A stretch of 64,000 nucleotides of DNA from Microbacterium proteolyticum (GCF_030818075.1 NZ_JAUSZZ010000001.1:3596001-3660000), one strand, 5' to 3'; shown: positions 47,068-57,343, counted from the first letter of the stretch. Notes: generated from the sequence alone by a model not told the origin. Program-made: numbers and translations.

Positions 47068-49057
47068 TCAGCCCTCCGCCACCGCGAACCCGCCGGCGGG
47101 GATGACCACCGACACCTCGCCGTCGGTCGAGGTCGCCCGCACGAGGGAACCGTCGGCCTCGTACACCGTCACCGACGCCCGCACCCCGTCCGCACCGACG
47201 CTCGTGCGCTGCGGCGCGATCGCGCTGGAGTGCACGAGCTCGCCGTACGCGTCGCCGCCCAGCACGAGGCGGGAGATCCACGGGCGCACGATGAGCCCGT
47301 CGAGCGTCAGCTCTCCGCGCAGGGCCGTGACGCGCACGTCGGTGCCGGACACCGGCGCGGTCAATCCGTACGGCAGCAGCGCACCCGGAGTGGGAGAGAC
47401 GCCCTGCTGCGGACCGGTGACGCTCAGCAGCCCGCCACCGCGCCACACCGACTGCGTTCTCTCGCCCGGCGTGGTCAGGACCACCGGCTCGATCCACCGG
47501 CGGGTGTCCGACGTCCCGAGGTCCCACCGGGCGCTCTGACGCGGTTGAAGGGTGAGCCCGTTGCCCGACCAGCTGGACTCCCCCGTCCACGACGACTCGG
47601 GTGTGAAGACGGCGCCGTCGGTGCGCACGGCGTCTTCGGCCTCGATGTACTCGAGACCGACGCGCGCCTGGACCGCGGTGAGGGCGGTGGCACGCGCGGC
47701 GACAGCGGGGTGCGCATCGAGCGCGATCGCGGTCAACAGACCGTGGATCGTCGACTCGGCGCCGCTGTTGCGGTTGACGGAGCCGTCGGGCTGCAGGCCG
47801 TCGAAGGTGACGCCCGTCATCGGGTCGTACATCCGGGCGCCCGCGTGGTTGGCACCGAAGAACCACGCCGCCTGCAGACCGGCGAGCTGCGCGAAGGATT
47901 CGGAACCGGTCGTGTCGGCGAGGGCGAGCAGCGACTGCACGCGCGAATCGGCACCGTACGCGATCTGCACGCGGTCGGTCGGGCTGGGGTTCCACCCGTT
48001 GTCGGGTCCGCCGGCGGTGAGGAGGGTCGTGGTGAAACTCGTGGCATCCGTGATCGCGGGGCGCGACGAGCGCATCGTCGTCGAACAGGTCGCCGGCGAC
48101 GGCGAGCGCCGCGGGCATCTGCGAGCCCCACGCGTGCCAGATCGCGGGCGACTTCGCCCACGGCCGCACGGCGCCGTAGGGCCACTGCCGGGTGGATCCG
48201 GATGCCATCGCGGCCACGCCCTCGGCGAGCCGGCGCGCCGCGATGGCGGACGTGTCATCGCCCGCCTGGACGGCGGCGGTCAATCCGAGGACGGCCTCGG
48301 CCGTGGCATCCGCTCCGTCCGCGATGAGCCACGCCGGCACCTTGATGCCGTCGGCCTCGTCGTACTGGCCGTACCGCGACAGCACGTCGCGCTCGATCGC
48401 GCCGCGGGAGAGGGCGAGGCGGTCCTTCAAAAAGGCGGCGAAAGCCGGGTCGTCGTCGACAAAGGCGGCGTAGCCCTCGCCGAGCGCCCAGACGGTGCGG
48501 GCCGTCCAGTAGCTCGGTCCGGAATCGGAGGGGTCGGGCAGTTCGATGGGCTCCGCCGAAGGGTTCAGGTCGCCGTCGGGCTGCATCCACAGCACGACGT
48601 TGCCCGCCGACGGGCCGTCCGTCGTCTGGTGATACGCCACCGTCCGAAGCAACTCGTAGGCCTTCTGCCGGCTGTCGGGGTCGCCGGTCAGCTCCCAGTG
48701 CCGGGTGTACACGACGGCCGCGCGGGTGTTGTCGTCGGCATTGAACGCGCCCTGGGCCCAGTCGCCCGTCGCGGGGTCGAGCGGCCCGCCTCCCACCCGC
48801 TCGAAGGTGCCGCCCTCGCGCGCGTCGGCGTAGGTCCACGGGGCGAGGAGGGTCGGCTCCTCCGCCTGGCGGTAGGTCGAGTGACCCGGCACACCGGCGG
48901 GAGGGGTGGTCTCGTCGAGCAGGAAGTCGAGGTGGGCGAGGTTGGTCAGCGCGTCGCCGGACGCCTCGGCGGCCGTCGCGGGCGCGGCGCTGACGGGGAC
49001 GGCGAGGGCGACGGCGCCCAGGACGGCCGTGATGCGCGCACTCCATCGTGCGTTCAT
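47068..49057 (-). CDS. secreted putative glycoside hydrolase (frame interrupted near 48058)
   Basis: A Sec-exported protein. The signal peptide is [20 protein letters not shown] followed by an Ala-rich cleavage region near residue 31. The body looks like a helical (alpha/alpha) barrel (for example [48 protein letters not shown]) and then, after residue 450, a beta-rich region ending [14 protein letters not shown] cannot assign a family. It follows GH130 and a sugar importer, so it may release the imported sugar. The frame breaks after [11 protein letters not shown]. Deleting one G from the four-G run at 48058-48061 restores [13 protein letters not shown] and 662 residues. Confidence 0.75.
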
Positions 49058-49324
49058 GGGAGGGGGATCCTTTCGAGGGTGATCGGTACAGAATGCAGGA
49101 GATCCCCGCACTCCGGGGGGTTTCGAGGGGAATCGTCGGTATTCGGTGCAGCGGGAGGATGCTGCACCGGGGCAGCGGCTATCGAGGCAGAGCCCCGCAT
49201 GGCCGGCCCGTGCGCCCGGGTGAGGTGGTCGAGGTCCGGCCGCGCCCGGGCGGGTGCCGTTCGGCGGACGCCCGGGAACGGACACCGCGCCCGAGCCGAC
49301 TCGGCACCGGGCGCGGCGCTGTCA

Positions 49325-50398
49325 TCAGTCCGTGCGCTCGAGCAGAGCCACGCCGATCTTCGAATCTGCCATGCCGTAGAACACGAAGTGGCGGCCGTCG
49401 ATCTCCTCGATCGCGGTCGGGAACACGACGTTGGGCACGATGCCGCCGCGCTCGTCGTCGGTCTCGGGTGCCAGCAGCGGCTCGGGCGTGCGCGCGAGCA
49501 CGCGGCTCGGGTCAGCGGCATCCAGGACCAACGCCCCGGCGGCGTAGTTGACCTTCTGCTGCTGCGAGAACGCGCTGTCGATCACGCCGGTGACGCCGTG
49601 ATGCAGCACGAGCCAGCCCTCGGGGATGCGCAGCGGCGGCGGTCCCCCGCCGATCTTGACCTCCTCGAACGGGAACGCCGGACCCGCGACGAAGCGGTGC
49701 TGCTCCCAGAGGGTGAGGTTCGCGAGGTCGTCGCGGACGGATGCCAGCGGCACGTAGCTGATCCAGATCGACTGACGCTCGTCCTCGACGCCGGCGGGCA
49801 CGCGCACGCCCTGGCCGGGCTTGGTCTCGCCGATGTCCCACATGGGCCGGTGCAGCACCGCCAGCGCCTCGGTGCCGTCGGGCGCGGTGACCGGCTCGGG
49901 GAAGAACACCGTGTCCTTGTTGTGGAACAGGTTGAGGTCCATGTCGAGATCGTCCTGGTAGCGGAACAGCACCGGTCCGAGCCGGCGCCACTCGCGCAGG
50001 TCGCTCGAGACGGCGACCGCCGTGCGCGGCCCGAGCGGACCGTAGGCGACGTAGGTCATGACGTGCAGGCCGAGCGCGTCGATCCAGGTCGTGCGCGGGT
50101 CCTCGGTGCCGGCGTTGCCGACGCCGCGCTCCCACCCGCGGTCGGGCTGGAGCACCACGCCTTCGCGCTCGACCGCGACGGGCACGCCGTCCTCGATCAC
50201 GACGCGGGCCAGGCCCACGCGCGAGACGTTGCCCTCCGCGACCAGGCGCGGCAGCAGATACAGCTGTCCGTCGGGTCCGCGACCGGATGCCGGGTTGAGC
50301 ACGCCCTCGGCCTCTTCGGCGTTGCCGGGCTCGGGGGTCATCACCACCCCGACGCGCGTGAGGCGGTAGGGGACGGGGGATTCGGGGGTCATTGTCAT
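49325..50398 (-). CDS. GH130 family glycosidase/phosphorylase
   Basis: A 357-residue five-bladed propeller enzyme of family GH130, whose members are mannoside phosphorylases or beta-1,2-mannosidases acting on mannosyl-glucose, mannobiose or similar. Visible are LNPASGRGPDGQLYLLPRL, the general-acid region NAGTEDPRTTWIDALG, DLNLFHNKDTVFFPE and IKIGGGPPPLRIPEGW-like KIGGGPPPLR with LVLHHG. ATG 50398 overlaps the stop of the upstream permease gene (ATGA), so the enzyme is co-made with the importer and likely acts on its cargo inside the cell. No signal peptide is present. The gap 49058-49324 to the next gene shows no clear element. Confidence 0.88.
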   Translation of the reverse strand: MTMTPESPVPYRLTRVGVVMTPEPGNAEEAEGVLNPASGRGPDGQLYLLPRLVAEGNVSRVGLARVVIEDGVPVAVEREGVVLQPDRGWERGVGNAGTEDPRTTWIDALGLHVMTYVAYGPLGPRTAVAVSSDLREWRRLGPVLFRYQDDLDMDLNLFHNKDTVFFPEPVTAPDGTEALAVLHRPMWDIGETKPGQGVRVPAGVEDERQSIWISYVPLASVRDDLANLTLWEQHRFVAGPAFPFEEVKIGGGPPPLRIPEGWLVLHHGVTGVIDSAFSQQQKVNYAAGALVLDAADPSRVLARTPEPLLAPETDDERGGIVPNVVFPTAIEEIDGRHFVFYGMADSKIGVALLERTD

Positions 50399-51222
50399 CC
50401 TTTCACTCCGGATCCGAGGTCGTTCGAGGTGAAGTAGCGCTGGAAGATCAGGAACAGCGCCACCGCGGGGGCGGCGAGCACGACGGCGCCGGCCATCATC
50501 GCGCCGAAGGGGTTGGCGGTGGAGGCCGCGATGTTGGAGATGAAGGTGGCCAGCGACACCGCCAGGGGCTGCATCGCCGCCTCCTTCGTGATGAGGAACG
50601 GCCAGAGGAATTCGTTCCACGGGCCGATGAAGGTCAGCAGCACGGCCGTCAGCAGGGCCGGGCGCACCAGCGGCAGCGCGACGCTCCACAGCAGCCGGAA
50701 CTCGTTCGCCCCGTCGATGCGCGCGGCGTCGAACAACTCCTTGGGCAACTGCAGGAAGTACTGACGGAAGATCACCACCGCTGTGGAGTTGATGAAGAAC
50801 GGCAGGATCATGCCCAGGTAGCTGTCGCTCAGGCCGTAGTCGCGAGCGATCATCACGTACAGCGGGATCATCAGCAGCTGGAACGGGATCACCTGCACGA
50901 GCAGCACGAGGGCGAACGTCGCCGAACGTCCCCGCCACGTCAAGACGGCGAGCGCGTAGCCCGCGAGCACGCCGAACACGATCGTGCCGAGGATCACGCC
51001 GCCGGTGAAGATGCCCGAGTTCACCAGCCCCTGCAGCAGGTTGATGCGCCCGTCGATCGCGGTGTAGTTCTCGAGCGTCAGGTTCGACGGGTGCGGGAAG
51101 GCCCCCGCGATCGAGGTGTCGGGGTTCGTCTGGAGCGATCCCGCCACCATGTAATAGAAGGGGAACAGGAACGCGAGCGCTCCGATGGTGAGGACGCCGT
51201 ACGTGGCGAGCTTGCTTCTCAC
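50395..51222 (-). CDS. sugar ABC transporter permease, MalG type
   Basis: A 275-residue inner-membrane permease with six helices. The EAA coupling motif is LPKELFDAARIDGANEFRLL (near residue 180). The start GTG overlaps the preceding permease stop (GTGA), and the gene ends in an ATGA overlap with GH130. Together with the MalF-type partner it carries a sugar delivered by the lipoprotein. No ATPase gene is present here, so a shared MsiK-type ATPase elsewhere is expected, as in many actinobacteria. Confidence 0.92.
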   Translation of the reverse strand: MRSKLATYGVLTIGALAFLFPFYYMVAGSLQTNPDTSIAGAFPHPSNLTLENYTAIDGRINLLQGLVNSGIFTGGVILGTIVFGVLAGYALAVLTWRGRSATFALVLLVQVIPFQLLMIPLYVMIARDYGLSDSYLGMILPFFINSTAVVIFRQYFLQLPKELFDAARIDGANEFRLLWSVALPLVRPALLTAVLLTFIGPWNEFLWPFLITKEAAMQPLAVSLATFISNIAASTANPFGAMMAGAVVLAAPAVALFLIFQRYFTSNDLGSGVKG

Positions 51223-52193
51223 GATTCCTCCCTTCCGACGAACCGGCGCTGCAGCAGCGCGATGACGAGCACGAAGACGATCAGCACCACGCCGATGGCC
51301 GTGGCCACGTCGGGGTTCTGCTGCTCGATGCCCTTCTGGTAGATCAGCAGCACGGGCGACGTGGACGCGCCGTTGGGTCCGCCGCCGCTCGTGAGCAGGT
51401 AGGGCTCGGTGAAGAGGTTGGCGCCCGTGATCGTCGACAGCAGCACGACGAGGAACGTCGCCGGGCGCACTCCGGGCACCGTGACCGCGAAGAACTGGCG
51501 GATGCGTCCGCCGCCGTCGACGGCGACCGACTCGTGCAGCTCGCGCGGCACGTTCTGCAGCGCCGCGAGGTAGAGCAGGATGTAGAACCCCAGTCCCTTC
51601 CACGTCACGAACAGCGCGATGGTCGGCATCGCGAGCGCCGAGTTCACGAGCCACGACGGGTTCGGCGCCAGGGGGCCGAGCACGTTGTTGACCAGGCCCG
51701 TGTTGGAGAACAGGAACAGCCACACGGCGACGACGGCGACGGATGCCGTGACGTAGGGCACGTAGAACGCGACGCGGAAGAACGTGCGGGCGCGCACCAC
51801 CCGGTCCAGCGCCGTCGCGAGCAGGATCGACAGAACGACCGTCAGCGGCACGTTGATGAGCAGGAAGACGCCGACGTTGCCGAACGCGCGCCACACGGCA
51901 GGATCGGTGAGCGCGGTGACGTAGTTGTCGAGTCCGACGAAGGGCCGTTCGACGTTCGCCCCGGGGGCGGTGAAGAAGTAGTCGTGGAACGACATCCACA
52001 CCGCGAACACGATGGGGTAGGCGAAGACCACCCCGATGAAGAGCAGGTAGGGGGCGGAGAACAGGATGCCGAGCGGCTGCGCGCCGAACGGGCGACGCCG
52101 CGTCTTCTTCGTGTCCTGTGTGCCGCTCCCGCGGCCGGGCCGCCCGGGGTCGCCCCCGGTGCGGCCGGCCGTGCCGGCGACAGACGTGGTCAT
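51219..52193 (-). CDS. sugar ABC transporter permease, MalF type
   Basis: A 324-residue permease. After a hydrophilic, basic N-terminus of about 40 residues come six helices. The EAA motif is VPRELHESVAVDGGGRIRQF (near residue 220). The gene starts one base beyond the stop of the binding-protein gene and overlaps the next permease by four bases, so the unit is tightly coupled. Confidence 0.93.
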   Translation of the reverse strand: MTTSVAGTAGRTGGDPGRPGRGSGTQDTKKTRRRPFGAQPLGILFSAPYLLFIGVVFAYPIVFAVWMSFHDYFFTAPGANVERPFVGLDNYVTALTDPAVWRAFGNVGVFLLINVPLTVVLSILLATALDRVVRARTFFRVAFYVPYVTASVAVVAVWLFLFSNTGLVNNVLGPLAPNPSWLVNSALAMPTIALFVTWKGLGFYILLYLAALQNVPRELHESVAVDGGGRIRQFFAVTVPGVRPATFLVVLLSTITGANLFTEPYLLTSGGGPNGASTSPVLLIYQKGIEQQNPDVATAIGVVLIVFVLVIALLQRRFVGREES

Positions 52194-52194
52194 G

Positions 52195-53478
52195 TCAGTT
52201 CCCCGCCGCCAGCTGGTCGATCCGGGTCTTGGCATCCGAGAGGAAGGTCTTCACATCGCCCTCGCCGAAGATGACCGCCTGGGAGTACCCGTCGCGGAAC
52301 GCCTGCCAGATCTCGACCGAGTTCGGCACGTTGGGCACCTCGACGGTGCGCGCGGCCTGGTCGCCGAACTGGGCGTAGGCGGGGTTGGCGGCGAAGTAGT
52401 CGGCGTAGGTGTCGGTGAGGTTCTGACGCAGCGGCATCTGGCCGGTCTCCTCGAGCCAGATGCCGTCCTGCTCCTCGCTGGTGGCGAATTTCAGCACGTC
52501 CCAGGCCGTGCCCTTGTTCTCGCACGCGGTGAAGAGCCCGACGTTCTTCGCGTCGCTGAAGGTCCACGTGTCGTCGGCGGCCGTGCCGTTCTCGGTGGGC
52601 ACGGGCACCGAGCCCCAGTTCACCTTGCCCTCATAGACCGAGATGGCCCACGGGCCCACGATCGCCATCGCGGCCTGGCCGTCGGCGAAGGCATCGCCCT
52701 GATACTGCTCGTTACCCGCAAGCTGCTCGCTGTAGACCGTGCGCCACAGGTCGGCCACGGCCTCGCCGTTCGCGTCGTCGAAGGTGGCCTGGCCGTCCTC
52801 TACGAGCTGCGTCCCGCCGGTCTGCGCCGCGTACAGCGGGTAGAAGTCGAACCACGACTGGAAGAACTCGCTGGTCGGAGCCGGATTGATGGCGTAGGGC
52901 GCGACGCCCGCCGACGTCAGCGTCCGCGCGGTGCTGAGGAAGTCGTCATAGGTCGACAGCTTCGGGTTCTCGGCGTCGAGCCCGGCCTGGGCGAACAGGT
53001 CCTTGTTGTAGAAGATCATCACGGGGTTGCTCTTCCACGGCAGCTGGTAGAAGCCGCCGTCGTCGGAGCGGTACTGATCGGCCAGGTCGCCGCTGCGGTC
53101 GGTGATGTACTGCTCGCCGTCGGGGAACTCCAACAGGTTCACCAGACCCCCCTGCCGCTGGAAGCCGGGCACGGCCGCGGGCGAGGTGTTGAAGATGAGG
53201 CACGGCGCATTGCCGGCGGTGATCGCCGCGCCGATGACCTCTTCGCTCGACGAGCCGGCCGGAATCTCCTGCGCGGTGACCTGCTGGTCGGGGTTGGCGC
53301 TGTTCCAGGCCTCGACCATCTGTTCGCCCCACGCGATCTCCGCGTCGTTGTTGGAGTACCAGATCGTGATGGGGCCGCGGGAGTCCATTCCCCCGGCTCC
53401 CCCTCCCCCGCCGCTGCAGGCGGAGAGGGCCAGGATGCCGGTGGCGGCTGCTGCTGTGGCGAGAATGCGTCGTCGCAT
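52195..53478 (-). CDS. sugar ABC transporter substrate-binding lipoprotein
   Basis: A 427-residue extracellular binding protein of the family 1 (MalE-like) type. The lipoprotein signal is MRRRILATAAAATGILALSA with lipobox LSAC, followed by a Gly-rich spacer. The mature part begins ITIWYSNNDAEIAWGEQMVE. Later parts typical of the family are YQLPWKSNPVMIFYNKDLF and AAMAIVGPWAISVYEGKVNW. ATG 53478 follows AAGGAGGAAGAC. It captures an oligosaccharide, plausibly a mannoside in view of the GH130 gene in the operon. Confidence 0.93.
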   Translation of the reverse strand: MRRRILATAAAATGILALSACSGGGGGAGGMDSRGPITIWYSNNDAEIAWGEQMVEAWNSANPDQQVTAQEIPAGSSSEEVIGAAITAGNAPCLIFNTSPAAVPGFQRQGGLVNLLEFPDGEQYITDRSGDLADQYRSDDGGFYQLPWKSNPVMIFYNKDLFAQAGLDAENPKLSTYDDFLSTARTLTSAGVAPYAINPAPTSEFFQSWFDFYPLYAAQTGGTQLVEDGQATFDDANGEAVADLWRTVYSEQLAGNEQYQGDAFADGQAAMAIVGPWAISVYEGKVNWGSVPVPTENGTAADDTWTFSDAKNVGLFTACENKGTAWDVLKFATSEEQDGIWLEETGQMPLRQNLTDTYADYFAANPAYAQFGDQAARTVEVPNVPNSVEIWQAFRDGYSQAVIFGEGDVKTFLSDAKTRIDQLAAGN

Positions 53479-53543
53479 GTCTTCCTCCTTGTGAGTGCGG
53501 GGTGTCCGCTTCCTCTGTGTGAGTGCGGGGTGCCCGCGGTGCG

Positions 53544-54695
53544 TCAGGCGGTGGGGGGCCCCGATGCTCCGGCGGCGGGGCCGGGGGCGCGGGTCGGCGG
53601 AGCCGTCGAGGCGGTGGCGGGGTCGCGGGTCGTCGCGGCGGCGGGGTCGCGTGTCGTCGAGGCGGCACCGGGGTCGCGGGTCGGCGGCGCCGTGGAGGCG
53701 CGCACGATCAGCCGGGGGTCGGGGAGCATCCGGGCTTCGGCCGGGGCCCCCGCGATGGCGGCGAGGAGAGAGCGCGCGGCCGCGGCTCCCCACCCGCGGG
53801 CGTCGGTGGCGACGCTGGTGAGCGCGGGGAACAGGTACCCCCCGATCTCGGCGTCGTCGAACCCGGTGATCGACAGGTCGCGCGGGACCACGAGTCCGCG
53901 GCGCTGCGCGCGTCCGAGGCCTGCGATGGCCATGTTGTCGTTCGAGTACACGATCGCGGTGGGCGGGGCGTCGGCATCGAGCAGCGCGTCAGTGGCTCGC
54001 GCACCGTCCGCGGCGCTGAAATCGGTCCGGACCACGCGGGACCGGATGCCACGAGCCTCGGCCGCGCGTTCGAACGCATCCGTGCGGCTGCGCCCGTGCA
54101 GCATGCCGACGGGGCCGGCGACGTGCGCGATGTCGGTATGACCGAGATCGGCGAGGTGGTCGACGGCCAGCCGGATGCCGGCGCCGTCGTCGACGGACAC
54201 CGAGGTGAAGGGACTGTCGACGTCGGGGACGCCGAGGGTCACGGCCGCGATCCCCAGGTCGGCGACGAGCGGGATGCGGGCGTCGTCCGCCCGCAGGTCG
54301 GAGAGGATCACGCCGTCGACGCGGCGGTCCGCGACGAGGCCGCGGTAGGTGTCGTCCTCCTGGCGACCGGGGGTGGCCGCCGCCAGGACGAGCACCTGGC
54401 CCGACACGGAGAACTCGTCTTCGACGCCCGCGATGAAGGAGGGGAAGAACGGGTCGGCGGCGATCACGTCGGGGCTGCGACCGATGACGAGCCCGCAGGC
54501 GAAGGCGCGTCCGGTGCTCAGCGAGCGGGCGCGCAGGCTGGGGCTGAAACCCATGTCGGCGGCGACGGAGAGGATGCGCTCCCGAGTGTCGGGGGCGACC
54601 CCCGCTCTCCCGTTCAGGGCGAACGAGACGAGACCCTTGCTGACGCCCGCGCGGCGGGCGACGTCGGCGATCGTGGGCCGTGCGTCGTTCGTCAT
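53544..54695 (-). CDS. LacI-family transcriptional regulator
   Basis: A 383-residue repressor. The helix-turn-helix and hinge are TIADVARRAGVSKGLVSFAL and the following SPSLRARSLSTGR. The sugar-binding domain has the usual VDGVILSDLRADD, AVDHLADLGHTDIAHVAGP and DLSITGFDDAEIGGYLFPALT. The last 45 residues are a low-complexity tail of TRDP-type repeats encoded by direct repeats, and look like a recent extension. Matching 14-bp operators with the LacI core AACCGGTT stand in its promoter, so it represses itself and probably the sugar operon downstream on the same strand. Confidence 0.93.
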   Translation of the reverse strand: MTNDARPTIADVARRAGVSKGLVSFALNGRAGVAPDTRERILSVAADMGFSPSLRARSLSTGRAFACGLVIGRSPDVIAADPFFPSFIAGVEDEFSVSGQVLVLAAATPGRQEDDTYRGLVADRRVDGVILSDLRADDARIPLVADLGIAAVTLGVPDVDSPFTSVSVDDGAGIRLAVDHLADLGHTDIAHVAGPVGMLHGRSRTDAFERAAEARGIRSRVVRTDFSAADGARATDALLDADAPPTAIVYSNDNMAIAGLGRAQRRGLVVPRDLSITGFDDAEIGGYLFPALTSVATDARGWGAAAARSLLAAIAGAPAEARMLPDPRLIVRASTAPPTRDPGAASTTRDPAAATTRDPATASTAPPTRAPGPAAGASGPPTA

Positions 54696-54714
54696 CCGTC
54701 ACCTCGTCGTGTCA

Positions 54715-54767
54715 ACGGACCGGTTCAACTAAACCGGTTCAGTTGCGTTGACTCTAAACCGGTTCAG
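54715..54767. promoter_or_regulatory. LacI-type operators with core ACCGGTT
   Basis: Two identical 14-mers CTAAACCGGTTCAG (54729-54742 and 54754-54767), 25 bp apart, plus a weaker GGACCGGTTCAAC at 54717-54729. Each is near-palindromic with the central CG step typical of LacI/GalR sites. They lie 20-70 bases before the lacI-type gene. The stretch 54768-55008 holds GC-rich direct repeats and the next promoter. Confidence 0.8.
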
Positions 54768-54996
54768 AGGAGCGGGTCAAGGGCATCCAGGAGATGTCCA
54801 GGGGCGGCGCCACCGGGTCGACCGCCCAGACGTCCTTGCCGCGCGACGGGCCGATCCGGGCACCTTTGCGGCGCAGCGCACGGACCGGCGGGGTCCGGCG
54901 CGGCGCGGGTGCACGGACCGGAGGAGCCCGACGCGGCGCGGGCGCAGAGACCGGCCGCACTCGGCGCAACCCCCGCGGAATGTCGGAGGCCGCCGG

Positions 54997-55002
54997 TACC
55001 GT
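54997..55002 (+). promoter_or_regulatory. -10 box, leaderless promoter
   Basis: TACCGT is six bases before the ATG at 55009. Confidence 0.5.
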
Positions 55003-55008
55003 GGCGGC

Positions 55009-56437
55009 ATGAGCGAACGCGAATACGACCTCATCGTCATCGGCGCCGGTCCCGTGGGCGAGAACGTCGCCGACCGTGCCGTCCAGGCCGGGCTCACCGC
55101 GGTAATCGTCGAGTCCGAGCTCGTCGGCGGCGAGTGCTCGTACTGGGCATGCATGCCCTCCAAGGCCCTCCTGCGCAGCGGTGCCGCGCTGCGCGCCGCG
55201 CGCGACGTCGACGGCGCGAAACAGGCCGTCACCGGCGAGCTCGATGTCGCCGCCGTCCTGCGCCGACGCGACACCATGACCAGCGACTACAACGACTCCG
55301 GTCAGGTCGAGTGGCTGCAGGGCGCGGGGATCGATCTCGTGCGCGGGCATGGCCGGCTGACCGGCGAGAGGACCGTGAACGTGACCGCCGACGACGGCAC
55401 GGTCACCGCGCTCACCGCCCGGCACGCCGTGGCCGTGTGCACGGGCTCGGCGGCTCTCCTGCCCGACGTTCCCGGGCTCGCCGAAGTCTCACCGTGGACC
55501 AGCCGCGAGGCCACCGCGGTGCAGCAGATCCCCGGCTCTCTCGCGATCATCGGCGGCGGGGTCGTCGGTGCCGAGATGGCGACGGCCTTCGAAAGCCTGG
55601 GCAGTGACGTCACGATCATCGCCCGGTCCGGGCTGCTGGGGGGCAACGAGCCCTTCGCCGGCGAACTCGTGGCGTCGTCCCTGCGCGATCGCGGCGTCAC
55701 GGTCAAGACGGGGGCGGATGCCACGGCGGCACGGCGCGACGACGCCGGGCGCGTCGTGCTCGAGCTGTCGGACGGCACCAGCGTGACCGCCGACGAGGTG
55801 CTCGTCGCGACGGGTCGCTCTCCCCGCACAGACGATCTCGGGCTGGATGCCGTCGGCCTCGACGCCGGCACCTGGCTCGACGTCGATGACACGATGCTGG
55901 TGCGCGGCTTCGACTGGCTGTACGCCGTCGGCGACGTCAACCATCGCGCACTCCTCACCCACCAGGGCAAGTACCAGGCGCGGGCGGCAGGGGACGTCAT
56001 CGCCGCCCGCGCGCAGGGCGGCGAGGTCGACGACGCGCCGTGGGGTGCGCACGTCGCCACCCGCCGACCACGCCGCGGTGCCGCAGGTGACGTTCACCGA
56101 CCCCGAGGTCGCGTCGGTCGGGCTCACCGCCAAGAAGGCCGAGGAGCAGGGCCTGAACGTGAAGGTGCTCGACTACGACCTCGCGGATGTCGCCGGGTCG
56201 AGCGAGCAGTCCGACGCCTACGTGGGCAAGGCGCGCGCGGTCGTCGACCTGGACCGCGGCGTGCTCGTCGGAGCGACTTTCGTCGGACCCGACATCGCCG
56301 AACTCCTGCACTCGGCCACGATCGCGGTCGTCGGCGAGGTGCCGATCACGCGCCTGTGGCACGCTGTGCCGTCGTATCCGACCGTCAGCGAGGTCTGGCT
56401 GCGGCTGCTCGAGAGCCTGGGGCGCGATTCCGCCTGA
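55009..56437 (+). CDS. pyridine nucleotide-disulfide oxidoreductase, dihydrolipoamide-dehydrogenase-like (frame interrupted near 56061)
   Basis: A flavoprotein with FAD motif LIVIGAGPVGENVADRA, redox-active pair in GGECSYWACMPSKALL (two cysteines separated by four residues, where classical lipoamide dehydrogenase has CLNVGC), and NAD motif LAIIGGGVVGAEMATAFESL near residue 180. The second frame carries the dimer domain VTFTDPEVASVGLTAKKAEE and the catalytic His-Glu pair in WHAVPSYPTVSE. Removing one C from the run at 56059-56061 (GCCACCC) joins them as HVATADHAAVPQ, giving 475 residues. An inserted base in the sequence is likely. The electron partner is unknown and the gene is not near 2-oxoacid dehydrogenases. 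It is leaderless. Confidence 0.88.
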
Positions 56438-56722
56438 CCGCGTACCAGCCCCCTCCGTGCGACGTCGAGCGGGGCGGAGCGCCCAGCCTGAAACCCACCG
56501 GCGCCTCGACGAATCGCCGTGGGGCTGCACCGGCGTATGCACCGTACGACCCGGGCGGGCGACCGCGGAGCCTGAGACAACCAGAGCCTTGCCGCACCTC
56601 CGCCTCCCCGCGCAGCGCCCCGTCCGGCGCACCATCTCGCTGCAGCGCTAACCGCCGGTCGACGCCGCTGCGAGGAACCGCGACAGCACGACGCGCCTCC
56701 CTCCTCACGGGCTCGACGGGCG

Positions 56723-56728
56723 TACAGT
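56723..56728 (+). promoter_or_regulatory. -10 box, leaderless promoter
   Basis: TACAGT is six bases before the ATG at 56735. The stretch 56438-56722 shows no gene or clear element. Confidence 0.55.
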
Positions 56729-56734
56729 CGCGGC

Positions 56735-57250
56735 ATGCCCCGTAGCGTCGCCCTCCTTCGCGGGGTCGGTGGTCCCACGGCCTTGAAGATGCCGGTGCTG
56801 CGCGAGGTCCTGGCATCCGCGGGTCTCGGCGAGGTCGACACGCTGCAGGTCGCCGGCAACGTCGTGCTCGACGACGCCGGGCGATCCCCCGACGAGGCGG
56901 CTGTGATCATTCGCCGCGCCGTCCGCGAGGCGTTCGGCTTCGACCTCTCTGTCATCGTCCGCACGCACGCCGAGCTGGTCGACAGCCACGCGCGCAACCC
57001 CTTCGCCGGTGTTCCCGAGGGCCGCTGGGTGCAGACCGTGTTCCTCGACAGCCGCCCGGCGGTATCCCTGGCGCTGCCCGACGGCATTCCCGAAGAGGCG
57101 GTGCTCGACGGACGCGAGGTGTTCGCGCGTTACCCGGAGGGAATCGGCGGGTCGAAACTGCAGGCAGGCTGGTTCGAGAAGCGGCTCGGTGTCACCGGCA
57201 CCGCCCGCAACGCCAACACCGTGGCGAAGCTCATCGCCCTGAGTCGCTGA
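56735..57250 (+). CDS. DUF1697 family protein
   Basis: A 171-residue protein of the DUF1697 family, of unknown biochemical role. Typical parts are the N-terminal VALLRGVGGPTALKMPVLRE, the following LQVAGNVVLDDAGRSPDEA, FDLSVIVRTHAEL near residue 70, and the C-terminal KLQAGWFEKRLGVTGTARNA followed by NTVAKLIAL. It should be cytosolic. The start is leaderless. The gene converges with purH across a 900-base gap filled with family A palindromes. Confidence 0.9.
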   Translation: MPRSVALLRGVGGPTALKMPVLREVLASAGLGEVDTLQVAGNVVLDDAGRSPDEAAVIIRRAVREAFGFDLSVIVRTHAELVDSHARNPFAGVPEGRWVQTVFLDSRPAVSLALPDGIPEEAVLDGREVFARYPEGIGGSKLQAGWFEKRLGVTGTARNANTVAKLIALSR

Positions 57251-57343
57251 CCCGCTCCCCGCACGCGCCGCGACGAAGCCGCCGCTCCCCCGATCGGTAG
57301 CCCCGCGCACACATCGCCGACGCCTCCCGCCGCCGCCCCGCGA

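Noticed and set aside
54754..54960. A basic Pro/Arg-rich open frame on the minus strand between the LacI and flavoprotein genes, ending KDVWAVDPVAPPLDIS and on to the operator.
   Set aside because: It overlaps the LacI operators, is built from GC-rich direct repeats and has no ribosome site or leaderless box.
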